From: Membranipora membranacea
Taxonomy: Eukaryota; Bryozoa; Gymnolaemata; Cheilostomatida; Membraniporidae
Assembly (NCBI GenBank): GCA_914767715.1
Contig: OU612067.1
Location: 26,696,162-26,760,161, forward strand
Length of the DNA stretch: 64,000 nucleotides
Direction: 5' to 3'
In this document: piece by piece, positions 25,701 through 37,127 of the stretch
Position numbering within the stretch: position 1 is the stretch's first letter
Layout of the letters: every line of letters begins with the position of its first letter
Notes under the pieces: generated by a model
Told to the model about the DNA's origin: nothing
Database searches by the model: none
Seen by the model: only the letters and a program-made list of their open reading frames with translations
Position numbers and translations under genes: made by a program

Positions 25701-28700
25701 ATTCCGTTGAGATGTAAAACTGTAAGAAAATAATGCGAACATAGTAAACAAGGAAAGAAAAATAGCAATAATATGCTTAGCATCAAATTATGTATCAGAT
25801 AACATCGTGATAACATTAAGGAAATGTATGGAAAGTAATTGCAACATCAAAATCCATCTATGTCACATGATTGATAATCACCTACTTGGCTCCTATGGTT
25901 TTTTGGCAGCAAATATATGGTGTATGTGTATGTAGTATCTCTGTATATAAGATTACAACAAATAATGTCTATGAATGCAATGACGCATCTTTATTTATCT
26001 GACTCACTTTCTAGAGTGATGTCCCCAATATTTTGGGTTACAGTGCTTACAAAAGAAAAATAATATTATAACAAGCATAGCTTTGTTGCTAAGAAATTAG
26101 AAGCTTTGCATAAAGCCTACTGCAGGGTGCATTCCTGCCGTTACATTGTATCACAGAGTAAGGATCCTTACTCTGTGATTGCATATTATCTTTCTGACTC
26201 ATACTTGTGCGCAAACCGACAGCACAGTAAACACAGTATGTATGTGTCATAAATTATTGATTACTAGTCATATATGACCAATCCAAGCAAAGGCCAGACC
26301 TAGTATTATATTATAACTGTTTTTATACATTATATGGCTATTTTTACAGACATTATAGCTTATTTTCTACATGTCTGCTGCTTCATCAATTTGTTTTCTC
26401 GGCTGTTGGAACTTTGTAGAAGGAGAGTATTATAACAGCGCCGACATTGCAGAGTGTTTGAGTCCTCAAATCGGCTTCCATCATGTTAATCTGATACAGG
26501 ATCCTATGATATGATGAGTGCAAGTTGAACATATCACATATCCATATAGCTGTATGCTTGGCTGGTCATTCATGCTAAAATTGTGAAATTCTCTATTTCC
26601 GCAGATCTGGGTCGATGCTACTACACAAATATTTTACTCTCTGGGTTTGAGTGGTGGTTCTGTGATGACATACTCTAGCTATAACAGATATAACAACAAT
26701 ATCCTCAGGTTAGCATGATTAATCAGCTTTATCCCACCGATACATGTGTTTGACTATGTATAATGTCATAGTAGCGTGAAGCTTGAAAATCTAGACCTTT
26801 ATCAATACTGGTTGACATAGACTGTTGGTCAGGGCTTCCAAGCCATCAAACAATAGATTGTCCCAGTAAAAATTTGCTGTGAAATTTTACTCACAATTGT
26901 CAGACAAGCTGCCAATCCTTCTGTATGGTAATTATGTGAGTATGAAGTCGTCTGCCCACTGATATTTAGTGGATAACTCCCTACTGCTCCAAGTCTTATT
27001 ACTGAAAGTTTGTGACCATATCTTGAATCTTACTCAACATAATACAGAACTTTGATGTATTGGTAGTTCATAATAATATTATGTATTCATTGCAGGGACT
27101 GTTTGATAGTAGGACTAGGTAACTCGTTCACAAGCTTCTTCGCTGGGTTTCCTGTCTTCTGTGTACTTGGTTATATGGCTAAAAGGCTCAAAGTCACTAT
27201 CGATGATGTTGTCAAATCAGGTACGCTTTTTTTACCCTGTCTGTCGTTTCTGATACAGTCCAATTTTGGGTTGGCTCAAAGTAATTGCGACAGAATCGGG
27301 TTTTAGTATTATTCTAGAGTCCTCAGTCTAATTTAGAATACTGCTCAAGTTTCATTAATGAAATTCAAGCAGTATTTTAAATTAGGATGAGAACTCTAGA
27401 ATGATACTAAAGACCTGATTCTGCCACAATCGTTTTGAGTTGCATTAGATCGTTCTGCCATAGAGTATTTGCGAATTATTGTAGACAGAAGTAGTAAACT
27501 TTTCCTAACACTTGATCATTTTCACTTATCAGCGCTAAAATTCTAACAGATTCAAAATAAATCGATCCTTTTTATGCCTCTACCAAGTCATATGCATTTT
27601 TCTCATTAAATAGAGATCAACTTAAGAAACCATCTTGGTGAGACCCTGTGAATCAGTACTTCACATTATTTGTTCATCTTAAAATACCTGATATATATAT
27701 ATATATGTGTATATTTGCAGGTTCTGCGCTGGTGTTTATTGTATATCCTGAAGTACTGGCTAAGCTTCCTGGAGCACAGTTCTGGTGTTTTGTATTCTTT
27801 CTCATGCTTATCACGCTTGGACTAGATAGCCAGGTAAAATATCTTCATGTCACTTCTAGTTTTGATGATGGCAGGCAGGCAGGCAGGCAGGCAATCATAC
27901 ATATACATAAACATGCGTCTACCTGGCATATTTGTGGTGGGCCTAGTTACCACACTTTCTTCTTGTCAATGCTGTCAAATATCCGCTGTTATGTCTCGTA
28001 TGTCAGATCAGTCATTGCACCTTGTGGATACAGTCAGGTGTACTGAGGTGTAACATTATAGGTCATGTGTGTCCATAGTGCTCTAACTCTGTTGTGTAGT
28101 GTGAGTGGCACTCTAGTGTTAACCAGCTACCCATTATAACTACGGGTCAGCCAATAAATGGATATGCAGCATCACTGTTGACCCGCGGACCCAAACTTTG
28201 CCTTATGGTGCCCTCCTACTGCCACACATGTTAAGATCCTGGTCCCTTGCATATCTGCTGGTATAAGGTCACACATATGAGTCGAGAATCAAAACTTAAC
28301 CTTGAGGCTAAGTGACAACGATTGGAAACTGGACTCCGCTACCCCCCTCCCTTTACATCTTATTGAGTCTTCCAACGTGTCAACTCTGCTACTCAAGCTA
28401 AAATAAATTTGTTGACAGCTCAGTGAGCCCAGTGACATCACACAATTCCATCCTCCCTTGTGCCACAAAGCATTATTTAGAGTACATAAACAAATTCTTG
28501 TGATGTTGTCGTTATGTGTCACCTTTACCTTTTACTTAGATGTTGGTACTTACCTGTGCACCATACCTTGTACTTACAGTTTGGTAGTTTAGAGACCTTA
28601 CTTACTGCTGTATTGGATAAGAGACCTAAACTTCTGCCTAAGAAGCCTATAGTGGCTCTAGTTATCTGTTCTACTATGTTCCTGTTAGGATTATCTACAG

Positions 28701-31211
28701 TCACACAGGTAAATGCAATCAGGTGTTGATTTGATATTGGGTAGATTATAGACTCACATCTGTTTACCTGTGCTGTGAGTTAGGTTTGTTGTCTGCTGTC
28801 TTGCTATGCCGTAAAAAATCTGTTAAATCTAAATTTAACTTCTTGGGATAATGTGGAGATAACCTCCAATAAATGACAATTGTTAACTCATAGACTTTAT
28901 AATTATTATTAAGTCTATGCGCTAACTGTAACTGTAAAGTATGACACATGAAGGAGACACCAACCTATGATCTAGCTGGATCATGATGAAATTGTGTGCA
29001 TTGGGACTTGCCTCTCTCCTTCCTTTCGAGTGTGCCGGTGGCACACCAGTAGAATCGGAGTGACCGGCTAATTGGATCAAACTTGGTCTGAGAAGAGGTT
29101 CAGGCTCCATTATTGTTGTTGTCCCCGGATCAATAAATATTAGGAATAATTGTATGAGGAAGACTAGATATAGTCTATATACCTTTATACTGAGATTCCC
29201 TAACAGATTTGTTTATACTGAGATTCCCTAACAGATGTGTTTATATTTACCAGGCTGGAGTCTATTGGGAGGAAGTATTGAATTACTATTCTGGATTTGC
29301 GACTGTATTTCTGGCTATGATCAATAGTGTGGTATATTCTTGGGTCTATGGTAAGTTTTGCCTGAAAATGGTAAAATATGCTGCGGCTCATGAGAACTTT
29401 GTGTGTGTAAGTTTAGAGAAAATGGCGTAATACCAAAAATCATAATTTTGCCCAAAAATTGCAAATGTTTTCACGATCCTCATAACAGCATAGAGTGGGA
29501 TAGGCTTGATGAGGTTTTATTTAGTGTATTATACATTTGACTGTAAAAGCTTTTCATCTCTCCAACCATTACACTCTGCATAGATTTCTTATCAAGATTG
29601 TTCCTCTGATTCTACAGGAGCAGGGAACCTGATAGACCATCTACAGCACATGATAAATAAGAAATTCCCTGTAACACTGGTGTGGACTCTGCTGTTTCTC
29701 TGGAAGGTCGTGGCACCAGTCATCATATCGGTATGTAATGGCACTGTGACCTCACCTTATGCACTGTACAGTGTAACATAGAAGTGGATTATCCTGTGTG
29801 CTTTTTAGGTTGAAGTCCCAAACTGCTCGCATTGATATTTTGTGGCATTAAACTATCAAACACACTTTGCCCGTATGATGAAAGGATTATAACAAAATCT
29901 TAATTTAGTCAAACCTTGAAACCGAGCTGAATAATGAATACAGAGTAGGAAGGGAGAGGAGAGGTATAGACCGGAGGGTGCTGGGGGAACAATCGACAAT
30001 GAAAGCTCCCCCAGTGGGACTCGAACCAACAACTCCTGCGGCACTAACTGTGACTAGCAGGCGCGCTAACCGAGCGCTAACCGAGCGCTAACCGATTGCG
30101 CCATCTCACCATCCCCAAAAAAGAATTGGTCGATGGCGCTAATTAGATAGCCCGCTATTCACTACTCGGAGTTGTGTTCTCTCATCCCACAGCACATTCC
30201 AATCCACCATTGCCACCCTATGAAACACAGCGTACAGGTTAGGGTTATTGGCCTTACATGGCCCATTGCTGGGACCCCTTGAAACCGAGCTGAATAATGA
30301 ATACAGAGTAGAGAGTAATCTATGGTTGTAACAATATAACAATGATCTGAGATACATGTGGAATGTAGGATTGTCATAGTGTTTTATCTCTTCTATTTTT
30401 AGATTATACTGATTACAAACTTCATATATGTGGATGATTTTCAGTATCACGGTTACTCGTTCCCTGTGTGGGCTCAGGTTATCGGCTGGATGACAGCTAT
30501 AGTACCTCTTGTACTGGTTCCTATAGCTGCTGTCTATACATACATGACTGACTTAAGAACTAATCCTTTCACTGCTGAGACCATGTGGCAGGTGAGCATC
30601 ATAGATTGAAACCTCCGTATCACCAAAGACTACTCACAAACAATAGATACATGATTCAGAATGCTTTACTGTTCTGATGATATCATGATTATCTTTGATG
30701 TATTGTGAACTATTTTGATAAAGCTGTCCCTTTCAATGTCAGGCAACTACCACAATGAACATGAGCAGGAGTGGTAATCACTAACACAATATACTAAGTC
30801 CTTTTTTATATTTTTATATTTAGCAATCTTTGCCTGACTGTAAAATATGTTGTTCGATGAGAAATCTTTGAAGTCATTAAGAGGATATTGTACCATCATT
30901 AAAACATCTTGACATTTTTGGTACTTGGAACAGGGTCACTAGATATCTTAATGCATTTTTCTGGGTTTTCAACTCGTCATCTTCATATTTAAATTTTCTA
31001 TTTCCTGTTGCAGAGGTTGAGAAGATTGACTAAGCCCACTGATAAATGGATGCCTTCTTATAAGAAGTACAAACAGGAGATAATAAATCCTGATTTACCC
31101 GAGTCTCCTTCTGGATTGGCTAATAGTAATAAGGCTGCCTCTAACGGATCATACGGCAGCAGTGATGATGTCATAAGTACACCCGACATCACGGCCACCG
31201 GCCAAGTATGA
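19796..31211 (+). CDS. SLC6-family Na+/Cl--dependent transporter (amino-acid/GABA/glycine-type)
   Basis: Fifteen exons: 19796-19915, 21058-21205, 21592-21723, 23088-23231, 23966-24127, 24490-24646, 25432-25572, 26605-26708, 27096-27220, 27721-27833, 28580-28708, 29254-29350, 29618-29730, 30403-30591 and 31014-31211; about 690 residues. Start ATG at 19796 (MATPIIDSVDQDELTYAKTP). Hallmarks: TM1 GLAVGLGNVWRFPW then NGGG; TM3 TYYITVITWSFYY; a Cys- and Asn-rich loop (NNT and NTT glycosylation sites); TM6 DATTQIFYSLG (Gln and Ser of the chloride site); TM7 GLGNSFTSFFAGF; TM8 LGLDSQ (second sodium site). At the position where monoamine transporters carry Asp, TM1 has Gly, so an amino-acid-type substrate is likelier; the exact substrate is unknown. 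All phases agree except exon 5 to exon 6 (see findings). The C-terminus is Ser/Asn-rich and ends ATGQV. Confidence 0.93.
21495..21603 (+). repeat. Triplicated splice-acceptor sequence before SLC6 exon 3
   Basis: Three successive copies of TTTTATTTGCAGGT(G/A)... place AG acceptors at 21513-21514, 21561-21562 and 21590-21591. Only the third leads into the exon in the right frame (NGGG-VFLIPYFFMLFF). The first two are 77 and 29 nt upstream and would shift the frame. Confidence 0.85.
22841..22875 (+). repeat. (GACTCGT)n minisatellite in an SLC6 intron
   Basis: About four and a half direct copies of the 7-mer TGACTCG in a row, between exons 3 and 4. Confidence 0.85.
23555..23680 (+). repeat. Dispersed ~115-bp repeat in two SLC6 introns, copy 1
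   Basis: From TCATACTTGTGCACAAAC through AAAGGCCAGACCTA this matches 26192-26310 in a later intron. It also contains a small CATATATGACT/AGTCATATATG hairpin. Copy 2 directly follows the 26-bp palindrome at 26152-26177. Confidence 0.75.
25104..25140. mobile_element. 37-bp mini-element (CAATGAAC family) in an SLC6 intron
   Basis: Starts CAATGAACTGAACC, identical to the start of the element at 18427, and ends TCATTG. Flanked by GTGTCAT (25097-25103) and GTGTCAG (25141-25147), a 7-bp duplication with one mismatch. Confidence 0.6.
26152..26177. mobile_element. 26-bp perfect palindrome: terminal-repeat-only relic of the ~695-bp element
   Basis: The arms CACAGAGTAAGGA and TCCTTACTCTGTG are joined head to head. 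They equal the termini of the 697-bp element at 50071-50767. Flanks ATTGTAT (26145-26151) and ATTGCAT (26178-26184) look like a 7-bp target duplication with one mismatch. Confidence 0.75.
26192..26310 (+). repeat. Dispersed ~115-bp repeat in two SLC6 introns, copy 2
   Basis: Matches 23560-23680 (TCATACTTGTGCGCAAAC ... GGCCAGACCTA) with scattered differences. The following ~60 bp (TTACAGACATTATAGCT) also resembles 23850-23885, so the repeat may be longer. Confidence 0.7.
27276..27438. repeat. ~160-bp near-palindrome in an SLC6 intron
   Basis: Arms of ~81 nt meet at 27356/27357 (TTTCATTAATGAAA) and match at roughly 85%: GACAGAATCGGG...AGTATTATTCTAGAG against CTCTAGAATGATACT...CCTGATTCTG. This is a MITE-like fold-back structure; no clear target duplication was found. 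Confidence 0.8.
27870..27893 (+). repeat. (GGCA)n microsatellite
   Basis: Six GGCA units in tandem, 37 nt after the SLC6 exon 10 donor. Confidence 0.9.
29184..29239 (+). repeat. 28-bp tandem duplication upstream of SLC6 exon 12
   Basis: TTTATACTGAGATTCCCTAA and the following bases occur twice in immediate succession, ending 14 nt before the acceptor at 29252-29253. No second acceptor is created. Confidence 0.85.
29880..30313 (-). mobile_element. tRNA-derived SINE-like repeat with triplicated A-box region
   Basis: Read on the minus strand, 30110 to ~30012 looks like a tRNA: GAGATGGCGCAATCGGTTAGCGC (A-box) and GGTTCGAGTCCC (B-box). The 11-mer GCGCTAACCGA (plus strand) is repeated three times at 30064-30096, expanding the D arm. 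A tail sequence, AACCGAGCTGAATAATGAAT plus ACAGAGTAG, occurs at ~29919 and again at ~30285. It lies in the intron before SLC6 exon 14. Confidence 0.65.
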
Positions 31212-32980
31212 TAGAATAGTGTCATTTGTAGGTAATTTAACTTATGATATATTAAAGTGCCACTCGTAGGCTACTTATGCTCGCAATGAAATTTATGATT
31301 GATATTTAAACAATAATTATACGCTCTATGTTATCACTACCCACTAGTCACCTTACCAAGCAAACTATGTGCAGTGTTTTTTGTATCGTCGCATCCTCTC
31401 CTTATTATCTCTTGTATCCATAGGCTTTTTCTCTCATTACTATTCTTACTTAAGATGAACACTTGAACTGCTCAGATGGTAGATGGAATTTGATCTGTTA
31501 AAATGGGTACTCTGTCTAGGAGTTGTCCCTATATTTTCTCTAAACAATGGTGGATACTTTTACAGCGGATCAGAATGGGATGTGGTAGTACGGTTGTTTG
31601 CTAGTCTCAACAGCGTCCAAATATAACTGTACTTGTGATGCATTCACTGCCTTATCACTTTGTATGAGTCTATACCATAAAACTCCCTAAACTCTTCCAC
31701 TTTAGGAATTCTCAGAAATTCTCATTTGACAACAGTGCAGTCTTACGCAACTCTTTATCAGGCTTTAACACTTTTTGGTGCTTGCTTGATCTCAGTGTAC
31801 TTCCGCTTACCTTAAATATTTCTATTTGAACTTATTTTCTTATGTTCTTTATTGAAGATCTGAATTTGTTCTATGTTTCATCTGCTTCCAGCTAGATTTA
31901 AAATATGTGCATTTCCACCATACAGGGTATATGAAGCTTTATATTATATATTATCAGATTTTGTACGCTATATTAGTTTTACATTCCCAACTTATACATT
32001 TCTACTCAGATTATATATCGACTAACATTCCCTTTATGTGATGTAATAAGCAAGAAGTTTATTCAGTCAAGTTCCGACTCATTGTTGAAGATTTATGTGT
32101 TTCTTTTTTGTAATATTTTTCCTACTCAGATCCATATTCCTTGTTCAGCTGAACTAGTAATCTCACAGTCACACGGTATATTGATAAAATAATATTTATT
32201 GTTTGAACAATACTTGAAGACTAAGCTTATGTTTTACACCACACTGCACTTTGGTTACAGAGTCCTTCCAACCAAATTTTACCAAGGAGTTAAAGTCTTT
32301 AACTCCTTGATTTGACACAGATCAGTATAAAACTGGGTGAAACCCCATCTCCAAACTTGAATCACATCACGTCATTATATTCTACTGATGAGGTAAATAG
32401 TCTTGCAGACGGGGTGTGCATGATAATAGGATAGAGGATAAGGATTCGATGGAGAAGGCTAAATAAGCAAGGCCTCCGGCAGGCACCCGCTTCCTGAAGG
32501 GGACAGGGCGGAGATAGGGGAGGGAATGTTATAATAGCAAAAGCTTTGCTTAACTAAAACCCAACTTCTCTCTCCAATGATGGTAAGTCTTCTCCTATGA
32601 ATGAGGATTTGTGAGGTAAGATAGACAGCGTGTGTAATCATGGGACAAAATTTAACGTATACAACCACACCACCAACCGAATGGTGTTTTATCTAAGGTT
32701 TTGGCCAATGGCTGGAATTCCCCAGATGCAACAAGACCCAGTATATTTTGGATTTTCCAGTTTTGTGTCTAGGAAATTCCAGTGACAAGTTTACGGATGT
32801 TATTGTCCTTATTGGCTAATTGCACAATATATTGAAGATTAGTTTGTGAGCAGTTTTATAACCTAGTGGACTAGCTTGAAAATTTAGACCAAACACACTC
32901 AATTTGAAACACAGTGGACAATGGCTTCCAACAAGTTGGAGGAATAGGATAAATCTTCTCTCTGCTCTAGACTTCACATC
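31212..32980. other. SLC6 3' flank and intergenic region
   Basis: AT-rich, with no convincing exon. Candidate 3' UTR after the SLC6 stop. Contains the palindromic mini-element at 32283-32309. A T+1.7 kb downstream promoter for the caspase-like gene should lie near 32.8-32.98 kb but no clear TATA box was seen. Confidence 0.45.
32283..32309. mobile_element. 27-bp palindromic mini-element (CAAGGAG family)
   Basis: Perfect arms CAAGGAGTTAAAG and CTTTAACTCCTTG around one central T. Flanks ATTTTAC (32276-32282) and ATTTGAC (32310-32316) fit a 7-bp duplication with one mismatch. Confidence 0.7.
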
Positions 32981-35388
32981 ATGACAACTAGTCTCTCTTC
33001 TGAATTGAGTATGAAGGATTATGACAGTTTGATGAAAGCTATTGATGACCAAAACATAGAGGAAGCATTAAAACTAGTCTACTCCCTCCCAATCAACCAG
33101 CAGCTGACTACGCTGTATAAGGTATCAATGAGGTCTCCATCCGCTGCCATCATTACTTCCGAATTAATTGAGCTTGTCTTGGCCAAGTGGTCTGAAGGAT
33201 CTCGCAAGATCGAGGAGAGCATCAAGAAAAGTCTAGCAGAGCAACATAAAATCATGTCGAGCAATGTAAATAGCTCCAAGGTGTTGAGTCATAGGCAGCT
33301 CATCAAGTTCATTGCTGCCATACGATACTGGAATACTGCAAAAGTTTTGGAACAACTTTGCCATCACTCTTTTGATAAACAGATTACTCTGTTAGCAATG
33401 GCTACATTATTATCACCTGATCACGAGTCTGACATAACATTTTTAGCTAAAAGCGTGTTATCTTCATCCAAGCGCCATCTTGACAATCTAGTTGCCAAAT
33501 ATATCATTCTTGAATCATTCCGGTATGTATATAACTTTCTGAAACAGTCCCATCCACTGATTGACCTTATTAAAAAAAAATGTGTTACTGAACAAGGAGT
33601 GAGAGAACACATAATGATATGCTCTTATTCAGATCTTCTTTGCTCTGCAAGGGCGCTGAGAGAAGAAGCAAAGGCCAGGGAATTCCTAAGAAAAGCTTTG
33701 GCCAATTTAACGAGAGATTTCTCAGTGAGCGAAGAACAAGTCATGTTCGGCCAGAACATCTCGCTGAGGTCTTTGCAGAGAATAATCGATTTTTGGCTAG
33801 ACAGATTTGAACACCAGGAAATCTCACTGGAGATGGTAGGGCCATTGATAGAAGGGCTGCAACTTTCGGAAGATAGGGAGATCAATAAGTGGAACTGGGT
33901 TTGGGATAGAGTAGGTTTCTGCATTTCCTACCTTCCAACTAGGAGAGCTCTGCTTAAAATGGATGTGTTTCTTCGAAATATTCCAAAAGTCTTACTGCAG
34001 AAGGCCTGTAAAAACTGGCTCATCTTTTGTGTGGTAGGAGGAACTTGTGGTGCTGATGTTGTAACTCTGTTACTGAAATCTGCTGACTGGGACCAAGAGC
34101 TCAAATTGCTGATACAGCAATTGGTCTTTCATGCTCTTGAGGGTGAGCAGGATGAGAGCATCCTAAGAGCACTGATGAATGGAGTACCAACCGATGAATT
34201 GGCAACGTTCTTGATTACTGGAAATAAGGTGAATAGTTTAGGGGGATCAGGGCGTTTCCCTGAAGGCTCCTTTCTTGATAGAATGGCCAAACATCATGGT
34301 CATATGGAGAAGCTGCAGGAATCTCTGTCTCCCACACTCATGTTAGCACTGTCACAGTACATAACACAATCCTCTTCATACGTTCCTAAACTTGCTTCAG
34401 TTATGTCAGCCATATCTTGTGGATTTCCATAAACCAAATAACCCAGTGTCAAATCTTCAAATGTACAGCGCTGTCTGCTTCAATGACTTTGATGGACATA
34501 AAGACATGGAGCGGAACGGGGCTGATTTGGAAGCACAGTCTATCGGTGACAGTTTGTATGATGCCTGGTGCTTGGTTATATAAAGAATTGGTCAACATAT
34601 AAGCTTTTGAGAGACTTTTGCGAGGAAATAAAAAAGAAGTGCTCTTTTGTGGTCATCTGTGTCATGACGCATGGGTATGCTGGTACTCTCCACGGATGGG
34701 ATGTATCGACTCGCAGTACTACAGACACATGCCAGATAAATGACATCCTGAACATCATCGGAGAGGAGTTACCTCCCCATATACCCAAGGTGAGTGAGCT
34801 ATGTATAGTTGTGTGTGATCCAGCGGTTATGGTTTTAACTATGACTTTTGCAGAGCCATATTTGGCCGATTGGATGTGGATGATTAGTGTATTAGATAAT
34901 TCTGTGCCTGTTTTGTGGTATATTTTGCACAAAGAGTTTCGATTTCATGTATATTATGACACTTTATGTAACAGTTTCTTTTGCAGCTTCTGATTATACA
35001 AGCCTGCCAAGGTTTAGCATCTTTCAAGGTGAGCGATGGGAGGCAGAAGGACAAGACACTCAGATCTTTGGATGTGATGACTGAGACTGATGCTAAGAGG
35101 GCCTTAAGGGGGAAGGACGATCATGATAATGTACACATTGAGCTTACAGACAGATTACCGAATACCACTATACTCATGTCCACTCTTTATGGAGGAAAGG
35201 CTCATCGCAATCATTTCCTTCCAGCTCTTGCTGAGGAGATCAGAAAAGCTGACGGGAAGCGTACAGTCTACGATATGTTTGTGTCTGCGTCACACAGCAT
35301 GATGAGTCATCCTGAATTTGGGAGACAAAATCCTGAGCACAGGTCAACAAATAGACATAACCTCATCATTCCTAAAAGGACCAACTAA
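32981..35388 (+). pseudogene. Divergent caspase-like gene with long novel N-terminus; apparent frameshifts
   Basis: A 483-residue open frame (32981-34432, MTTSLSSELSMKDYDSLMKA...) is mostly alpha-helical and resembles nothing I recognise. Caspase-like sequence follows: in another frame, 34434-34585 reads NLQMYSAVCFNDFDGHKD and RNGADLEAQSIGDSLYDAW. Back in the first frame, 34587-34789 reads YKLLRDFCEEIKKK and VVICVMTHGYAG (catalytic-His position). Exon 34987-35388, after a clean phase-0 intron, reads LLIIQACQG (catalytic Cys), then STLYGGKAHRNHFLPALAEE, and ends PEHRSTNRHNLIIPKRTN. His and Cys are kept, but the p10 lacks the usual SYR and GSWFIQAL motifs. The frame changes near 34430 and near 34585 have no plausible intron (28 and 11 nt between GT and AG). 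It is either a frameshifted pseudogene or affected by sequence errors. AATAAA follows at 35428. Confidence 0.75.
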
Positions 35389-37127
35389 ATGGTAAATAAT
35401 TGTAACCACTTATTAGATCTATTCATTAATAAAGACAAGCATGATGTGAGTGATGAAAGTGATAGCTGTACGTGGTCACCGTGCATATCCTTATTTATGG
35501 CATTTATGGTAATAAGGTTGTCGAACTGTTGATCATATATTTTTCCTTTTTACAGGATGCAAATTGCACACTGGTTAGCCACCTGAAGCTGATTATTTGC
35601 CTCATATGGTCACAGGCGGCTGTCATGCGCACTGTTCCTCTAAGATTACAAGTCTTCATCTGCTCTAAGGCTTATTTCCTGCTATTCACTTGTCAAAATT
35701 ACAATTTATTTATTTATTTTTTAAAAATAAATACTTTATGATATTCACCGACAAATGTATCACAACAAATGAGGCCGTGTGAAAAAAGAAGGAACGGAAT
35801 TATGGATTTTTATAAAAAGCAGTTTATTTTAAATTTTCAGTTTATGTCATCATTATTTACGAGTGCATATAATATGATACTAGTTACTAAAAACACAGCA
35901 AGGGGCTAGTTAGGTAGTTCAAAACTAGAGTTGTGCCAGCCCCATTAAACTGTTCATTAGTTCAGAGAGAGGAGACACACAGCAACCAGCCCGACTGCTA
36001 CCGATCACTGAACACCAAGCTCCCAAAGGCAGCCAGCCAAACAGCGGTACAAAAAACAAATATTTCTTCCTTTTCAGATTTAACCCAGATTGATATCATA
36101 GAATGCTGTCTGATCAACTTTCTGAGACAGCTGAAGTAAATCACTGTACACATGATTATCGTAGGATTGGACTTTGGATACATATATTAGACACAATACA
36201 TCTAGATGGACGCTGAGTTCCTCATTGTTAAGTTGGGACAGCCTTTCATCATAGTCTATAAGAGGTCAAATAATTCTGCACATGCTCAGAAAACTTTTCA
36301 GTTTATTGACAATTGAACGTTTGAAAATTTTTATAAGTTGAATGTAGGGTCAAAACTTCTCAGAATAAAATTGCGTGAAAAATTATAGCGTATTAACAAA
36401 AGTGGCGGACATGTCTTGTTTGTCAATTGATGTCCAGTAATACCAGTAAAATGTGTGTACAGGCAAGGGTGAGGTGTTACAATATGGATAATTAATTAAT
36501 GGGAACTGCATGTATTGGGATACATAAACAAGGCAACGTGAGAGTTGGTAGTGAATGTACCCAGTAGCCCATCCATGAGTTAATCACCATAGATAAAGAG
36601 GAACATCTAATCGGGGTCATTAGTTGGTACCCTAGCGTGACGAATGTGGGCACTAAGACCAAGTGATTAACTACTAACTAATCAACCTCACAAGATAATA
36701 GTAATCTGAATAATTCAAGGAGGATGTTACGGTGTGAGTTATGCACGGAGGTTGGTCGGCTAATACTTTGATTTGGAAATACTTAATCCAAAGCAAAGAG
36801 GATCTACATCCTGTGACTACGATCACCTGTGCTTATTTAACCCTGTCAATCTCTTACCCGGTTGGTCTACGGCAGATTGCCTCTTGAGAGATGCAAGATT
36901 ACTGCATCATCTAATACCTTTCTTATAAACCACTAAGTCCATAATGCTTCAAAGTAGGAAACATATGACGCTTTTCACCAACGCACCAACTTGATATCAA
37001 CACAAAGCCACTCAAAGTCATTACCAATACATTCTTTGTTACGCTCAAACCCGGATAATACTTTGCAGCGTCTTTAATGTTACAATGATAATTGACGTAA
37101 AAGGAGCAATAAACTGAGTGCAAAAAG
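35389..37127. repeat. 3' flank of the caspase-like gene, then left part of tandem unit 1
   Basis: From ~35690 the sequence (TTTATGATATTCACCGACAA and onward) recurs at ~47110 and ~56215 and so belongs to the tandem unit. No gene was recognised; ORFs here differ among the copies. Includes TACCCTAGCGTGACGAAT at ~36630, which also begins the unit-4 fragment at ~63780. Confidence 0.7.
35428..35433 (+). terminator. Polyadenylation signal of the caspase-like gene
   Basis: AATAAA 40 nt after the TAA at 35386-35388. Confidence 0.6.

Noticed and set aside
30139-30450. Minus-strand ORF in the SLC6 intron
   Set aside because: Falls on the SINE-like repeat and the antisense of an SLC6 exon.
35472-35741. 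Additional 3' exon of the caspase-like gene
   Set aside because: The preceding exon already ends at TAA before any donor; at most this is 3' UTR or flank.
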